Shown one piece after another: positions 34,412 to 38,028 of a stretch of DNA of 38,028 nucleotides. The stretch is from an uncultured Victivallales bacterium (lineage in GTDB: Bacteria > Verrucomicrobiota > Lentisphaeria > Victivallales > UBA1829). The DNA lies in NCBI GenBank assembly GCA_934661375.1, contig CAKUJH010000032.1, positions 1 through 38,028 on the forward strand. Reading direction: 5' to 3'. The position numbers and the translations under genes were made by a program. Within the stretch, counting starts at the first letter, position 1. Every line of letters begins with the position of its first letter. The notes under the pieces were generated by a model. That model was not told where the DNA came from. It worked only from the letters and a program-made list of their open reading frames with translations, and made no database searches.

Positions 34412-34442
34412 GAAAAAATTGCAAGATTCCTTAAAAAAAGAC

Positions 34443-34472
34443 TTGCAATTTCAAAAAAACATGCAATATTAC
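34443..34472 (+). promoter_or_regulatory. Predicted acpP promoter among repeated TTGCAA words
   Basis: TTGCAA (34443-34448) with TATTAC (34467-34472) at an 18-base spacing gives a leader of about 45 bases before acpP. TTGCAA-like words recur at 34419, 34443, 34461 (ATGCAA) and 34478 (TTGCAT), 17 to 24 bases apart, so some could be regulator sites. Confidence 0.5.
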
Positions 34473-34523
34473 AGACATTGCATATGCTAAGAAAACCTAA
34501 CTAACTATAGGAAAGGATTTATA

Positions 34524-34763
34524 ATGTCCACTACAGCTGAAAAAGTGAAAAAAATCGTTGTCGAGCAGCTCGGTGTTGCCGAAGATCAGGTTACTGAAGA
34601 TGCCAAATTCATCGACGATCTGGGTGCCGACTCTCTGGACCAGGTCGAACTGGTGATGGCTTTCGAAGAAGAATTCGGCTCCGATATTCCGGATGAAGAC
34701 GCTGAAAAGCTGACCACCGTCGGGGACGCGATCAAATATATCGAGAGCAAGCAACAGGCTTGA
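34524..34763 (+). CDS. acpP: Acyl carrier protein
   Basis: A 79-residue acidic acyl carrier protein. Ser37 in GADSLDQVELVMAFEEEF is the attachment site of the 4'-phosphopantetheine arm that carries growing acyl chains. The helical layout and length are standard. AAAGGA lies eight bases before the ATG. It has its own promoter upstream and a strong terminator directly downstream, so it can be made in far larger amounts than fabG and fabF, as expected for this abundant protein. Confidence 0.97.
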   Translation: MSTTAEKVKKIVVEQLGVAEDQVTEDAKFIDDLGADSLDQVELVMAFEEEFGSDIPDEDAEKLTTVGDAIKYIESKQQA

Positions 34764-34786
34764 TCCCAATAACTTTTGCCAAAAAA

Positions 34787-34824
34787 TGCGGGTCCCCCAT
34801 CAGTTTGGGAAGGCCCGCTTTTTT
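34787..34824 (+). terminator. Intrinsic terminator between acpP and fabF
   Basis: GCGGGTCCCCCA pairs with TTGGGAAGGCCCGC (with small internal mismatches) and is followed by six T; the left side has an A run. It ends 21 bases before the fabF start, so fabF must depend on read-through or on a promoter I cannot see. Confidence 0.8.
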
Positions 34825-34845
34825 GCTATTTCCATGGAGGATTGA

Positions 34846-36108
34846 ATGAACGCTGGACGACGCGTTGTAATTACCGGTATCGGTGCAGTTTCCTGTCTGG
34901 GGAACAGTGTCCAGGAACTCTGGAACGCCGTAATCAACGGTAAATGCGGTCTGGGCAAGGTCGAACGCTTCGATCTGAGTGCTTACCGCACCCAAATCGC
35001 AGGAGAAGTGAAAAACTTCGATCCCACGATCTATATGACGGAAAAAGAAGCACGCAGACTGGATGACTTTGCGCTGTATGCAATCGCGGCCTCGGATGAA
35101 GCCATGAAAAATGCCGGCTTGCCGATGGATCTGCGCGACGGAGCCGTTGTCAATCCGAACCGCGTCGGTGTCTGCATCGGCAGCGGTATCGGCGGCATGA
35201 GAACTTTGGAAAAACAGTGCGAAACCCTGATCACCAAAGGTCCTTCGCGGATTTCCCCCTTCCTGATTCCGATGATGATTGCGGACATGGGCTCCGGTTC
35301 CGTTTCCATGCGCTACGGAGCAAAAGGTCCGAACTTCACGGCGGTTTCCGCCTGTGCCTCCGCCGCCCATTCCCTGGGGGAAGCATTCAGCGCCGTGGTG
35401 CGCGGCGATGCCGACATCATGATCAGCGGCGGCGCGGAAGCCTCGGTTTCCCGTCTCGGATTCGCCGGATTCTGCTCCATGAAGGCGATGAGTCAGCGCA
35501 ATGACGACCCGCAGCACGCCAGCCGTCCGTTTGACCGCGACCGCGATGGATTTGTCATGTCCGAAGGCGCCGGCATTCTGATTCTGGAAGAACTGGAACA
35601 TGCCAAACGCCGTGGAGCGGCAATTCTGGCGGAAATGGTTGGATACGGTGCAACCGGCGATGCGTATCACATCACCTCCCCTGCTCCGGGCGGAGAAGGT
35701 GCGGCGCGCGCCATTCAGATGGCGATGGACAACGCCGGAATCAATCCGGAAGATGTGGATTACGTCAACGCGCACGGAACCAGCACCACGCTGAACGACC
35801 TGTATGAAACCCAGGCGCTGAAAACGGTTTTCGGCGACAAGATTTCCGGCGTTGCGGTCAGCAGCACGAAAGGTTCCACCGGTCATGCGCTCGGCGCCGC
35901 CGGCGGTCTGGAAACCATCATCTGCGCCCTGTCGATCAGGAACGGCATCGTTCCCCCGACCATCAACTACGAAACGCCCGATCCGGAATGCGATCTGGAT
36001 TACACCCCGAACACGGCGCGTGAAAAGGTCATTGATGTTGCAATCAACACGAACCTCGGCTTCGGCGGTCATAATGGCGCGTTGATCCTCAAAAAATATA
36101 ACGCATGA
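34846..36108 (+). CDS. fabF: 3-oxoacyl-ACP synthase II
   Basis: A 420-residue FabF, the condensing enzyme for chain elongation. The triad is complete: Cys170 in VSACASAAHS, His310 in NAHGTST and His347 in GSTGHALGAAGG. The opening RRVVITGIGAVSCLGNSVQELW and the ending NTNLGFGGHNGALIL are standard. GGAGG precedes the ATG by four bases. It follows acpP across a terminator, in the usual acpP-fabF order. Confidence 0.97.
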   Translation: MNAGRRVVITGIGAVSCLGNSVQELWNAVINGKCGLGKVERFDLSAYRTQIAGEVKNFDPTIYMTEKEARRLDDFALYAIAASDEAMKNAGLPMDLRDGAVVNPNRVGVCIGSGIGGMRTLEKQCETLITKGPSRISPFLIPMMIADMGSGSVSMRYGAKGPNFTAVSACASAAHSLGEAFSAVVRGDADIMISGGAEASVSRLGFAGFCSMKAMSQRNDDPQHASRPFDRDRDGFVMSEGAGILILEELEHAKRRGAAILAEMVGYGATGDAYHITSPAPGGEGAARAIQMAMDNAGINPEDVDYVNAHGTSTTLNDLYETQALKTVFGDKISGVAVSSTKGSTGHALGAAGGLETIICALSIRNGIVPPTINYETPDPECDLDYTPNTAREKVIDVAINTNLGFGGHNGALILKKYNA

Positions 36109-36142
36109 TTTCAACTGAACTTCGGATTGGAGAATGGTTTTT

Positions 36143-36607
36143 ATGAATAAAGTAAAAATGTTCGCGGCGGCGGCAGCCTTGCTGTCGGCTCCGGTGCTTC
36201 TGTCATCCTGTGCAAACGGGGCAAAAGACGACACTCTTCCTCCGAAGCGGGAAGTTACTGCGCCGATTCAGCTGGAATCCGCTGAACCACAGAACGAACC
36301 GGAGAAAAAACCGGCGGTGGAACCGGAAACGGAACCGCTTGCCGAACCGGTCTCTGCCGTGGAAGCCGAAGCAGCCGGCAAACCGCTGCCGGCGACGGAA
36401 GAAACAGCAAAACCGGCGCCGATTGAACTGCCGTGCAGCCATACGGTAAAAACCAATGACAGCCTCTGGCGTCTGGCAGCTCATTATTACGGCAGGGGTT
36501 CCCAGTGGAAAGTCATTTACGAAGCCAACCGGAATCTGATCAAGAATCCGAATCGGCTGGAACCGGGTACGGTTCTGAACATCCCCGCACTTCCTGCACA
36601 GCAATGA
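36143..36607 (+). CDS. LysM-domain lipoprotein
   Basis: A 154-residue envelope protein. The signal peptide MNKVKMFAAAAALLSAPVLLSSC ends in a lipobox (LSSC, Cys23), so it is probably lipid-anchored. Residues 30-95 are a linker rich in Pro and Glu. Residues 100-150 form one LysM domain (HTVKTNDSLWRLAAHYYGRG, QWKVIYEANR, LEPGTVLNIP), which binds peptidoglycan. The ATG at 36143 has GGAG ten bases upstream; an ATG at 36134 is too close to it. Its stop overlaps the start of the PhoH-like gene (ATGA). Confidence 0.9.
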   Translation: MNKVKMFAAAAALLSAPVLLSSCANGAKDDTLPPKREVTAPIQLESAEPQNEPEKKPAVEPETEPLAEPVSAVEAEAAGKPLPATEETAKPAPIELPCSHTVKTNDSLWRLAAHYYGRGSQWKVIYEANRNLIKNPNRLEPGTVLNIPALPAQQ

Positions 36608-37632
36608 ATACATGTGATGACGAGGCGCCCGGCAGTAATAATCCGCCGGGGAAATATTATTTTTCAACACCGCTGGAAATGGAATCCCTGTTTGCAGGTG
36701 ATTTCCGCCGCAATCTCCGTAAAATGGAGGAACGTCTGGAAGTACAGACCAACGTCCGTGATCTGCGGATGCTGATTACGGCTGATTCCCCTGAAAAAAT
36801 CCAGCGGGTTTTGTCGTTTTTAAAACACCTGGAGGCAATCCGGGCAAAAATGCCGTCCCTGCGTCTGGAACAGCCTGATTTCGACCAGATTCTGGCGGCA
36901 TATCAGACCTGTCGGGAAGCGGAACTGCAGAAATATTTTGCCGCCCGGATAGCGGTCAGTCCGCGCAAACGGGAGATCGTGCCGCGAACCGCCAATCAGC
37001 TGGAATATGTAAATGCGATCCGGCATTACGATATCACTTTCGGCATCGGACCGGCGGGAACCGGGAAAACCTATCTGGCGATGGCATTGGCTGTTTCCGA
37101 ATTTCTGGCGGGACATTACGACCGGATCATTCTGACACGTCCGGCAGTGGAAGCAGGGGAAAATCTTGGTTTTCTGCCCGGCAAACTGGAAGAAAAGATC
37201 AATCCGTATCTGCGCCCGCTGTATGATGCGCTGTACGATATGATGGATGCGGGAGAAGCCGCGGCGTTCACGGAACGCGGAATCATCGAAGTTGCACCGC
37301 TGGCATTCATGCGCGGACGCACCCTCAACAATGCTTTTGTGATTCTGGATGAAGCGCAGAATACGACCAATGAACAGATGCTGATGTTTCTGACCCGTCT
37401 GGGGTTCCGTTCCAAATGCGTGGTGGCGGGCGATCCGACGCAGACCGACCTGCCCGGCAGGAAAGTTTCGGGACTGCGCGCGGCTCTGCGCAATCTGGCG
37501 TCCATTGATGAAATACGCATCTGTCGGTTCACTTCTGGGGATGTGGTGCGGCATTCGCTGGTGGAAAAAATCATCAATGCCTATACCCGCCGTCCAGCAG
37601 CGGAAGCGGATCAGGAGGAGACAGAAGAATGA
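36604..37632 (+). CDS. PhoH-like ATPase
   Basis: A 342-residue cytoplasmic P-loop ATPase of the PhoH family. Walker A is GPAGTGKT (Lys155), Walker B VILDEAQN (Asp249, Glu250), and TRPAVEAGENLGFLPGKLEEK and VVAGDPTQTDLPG are family hallmarks. The N-terminal 120 residues hold the domain seen in bacterial PhoH-like proteins. It is linked to RNA metabolism in other bacteria; its role is not settled. The start at 36604 overlaps the LysM gene stop and its stop overlaps the next gene start, both by ATGA. PhoH followed by a 7TM-HD protein is a widespread conserved pair (then usually ybeY). Confidence 0.94.
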   Translation: MNTCDDEAPGSNNPPGKYYFSTPLEMESLFAGDFRRNLRKMEERLEVQTNVRDLRMLITADSPEKIQRVLSFLKHLEAIRAKMPSLRLEQPDFDQILAAYQTCREAELQKYFAARIAVSPRKREIVPRTANQLEYVNAIRHYDITFGIGPAGTGKTYLAMALAVSEFLAGHYDRIILTRPAVEAGENLGFLPGKLEEKINPYLRPLYDALYDMMDAGEAAAFTERGIIEVAPLAFMRGRTLNNAFVILDEAQNTTNEQMLMFLTRLGFRSKCVVAGDPTQTDLPGRKVSGLRAALRNLASIDEIRICRFTSGDVVRHSLVEKIINAYTRRPAAEADQEETEE

Positions 37633-38028
37633 AAACGTCAAAACAGAATTCTTTTGTCGCGGCTGTTTCCAATTTTTTTGAACATTCCCGTTTTTTCATT
37701 TTTCTGCTGCTGCTCTGTCTGCTGGCGGCAAGTCTGTCCGTAATCATCGACACGACGCCGAAAATGAGAAACAACCGTCTGCCGGCAATCGGACAGCCTG
37801 CGCCGTACACGCTGTATGCGGACCAGGATTTCACGGTCGTGGATCATGACCGGACGGAACAGCTGCGGAAAAATGAAGCGGATAAAATTCCGGATCACTA
37901 CCGGATCAGCGGCGAAGAAACCAAACGGATCGAAGCCCGTTATGAACGTTTCTTCAAGGAAGTGAAAAAGAAGGAAGCGCTGGAAAAAGCCGGCGGTTTT
38001 TATGTTCACACCCCCAACGATGACATAC
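37629..38028 (+). CDS. 7TM-HD (PgpH/YqfF-type) phosphohydrolase, N-terminal part
   Basis: The gene runs off the right edge after 133 codons. A membrane helix (FFIFLLLLCLLAASLSVII) at about residues 22-41 is followed by an extracellular region with APYTLYADQDFTVVDHDRTEQLRKNEADKIPDHYRI, similar to the extracellular domain of 7TM-HD proteins, which in other bacteria hydrolyse cyclic di-AMP through a C-terminal HD domain. The identification rests on this domain and the conserved position directly after phoH, with an ATGA overlap. The membrane bundle and the HD domain are outside the window. Confidence 0.82.
   Translation, partial: MKTSKQNSFVAAVSNFFEHSRFFIFLLLLCLLAASLSVIIDTTPKMRNNRLPAIGQPAPYTLYADQDFTVVDHDRTEQLRKNEADKIPDHYRISGEETKRIEARYERFFKEVKKKEALEKAGGFYVHTPNDDI

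Noticed and set aside
34732..36234. 500-codon open frame opposite fabF
   Set aside because: fabF has a full catalytic triad; the opposite frame has no domain and crosses the acpP-fabF terminator.
1..38028. CRISPR array, insertion sequence, prophage or integrase
   Set aside because: No regularly spaced repeats, transposase, integrase or phage structural genes were found, so the inserted look of the middle region rests on gene order only.

Overview
The window looks like chromosome from a Lentisphaerota (Victivallis-like) bacterium. The main clues are two pseudopilins with the FTLIELLxVIAxIAILAG N-terminus typical of that phylum and its relatives, next to very large secreted glycan-active proteins (one with DUF4838), a DUF4434 remnant, and a carbohydrate regulator beside almost every hydrolase. 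This placement is an inference from gene content; no rRNA is present. Promoters read as ordinary sigma-70 type, often with TTGCAA or TTGA-type -35 boxes and TATAAT/TATATT -10 boxes, and ribosome binding sites are clear AGGAG types.

Layout. 1-3.9 kb: the end of carB, a YigZ/IMPACT protein, phosphate acetyltransferase (pta) and the hybrid-cluster protein (hcp). 3.9-7.5 kb: a GH36-like glycosidase divergent from a LacI regulator, followed by a fragment of a DUF4434 protein. 7.5-11.9 kb, minus strand: rpmF-plsX-fabH, a small secreted coiled-coil protein and a D-aminoacylase. 12.1 kb: a tRNA-Met. 12.2-14.9 kb: an AraC regulator divergent from a GH2 glycosidase. 15.0-25.0 kb: two successive cassettes, each GntR/LacI-hybrid regulator, pseudopilin, very large secreted protein. 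25.1-29.6 kb: an NhaC-type antiporter, then a membrane acyltransferase and a GtrII-like membrane protein. 29.6-36.1 kb: hisB, a transmembrane Ser/Thr kinase, fabD, fabG, acpP, fabF. 36.1-38.0 kb: a LysM lipoprotein, a PhoH-like ATPase and the start of a 7TM-HD (PgpH/YqfF) protein, joined by ATGA overlaps.

How it fits together. The fatty-acid genes that usually form one run (rpmF-plsX-fabH-fabD-fabG-acpP-fabF) are present but split into an inverted half and a forward half about 21 kb apart. The space between holds the carbohydrate genes, the two pseudopilin cassettes and the envelope membrane proteins. The carbohydrate part follows a rule of one dedicated regulator per enzyme, using LacI, AraC and two GntR-type regulators. 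The most interesting candidate system is the repeated regulator-pseudopilin-giant secreted protein cassette, which suggests substrate-specific pseudopilins deployed together with a surface or secreted glycan-active protein.
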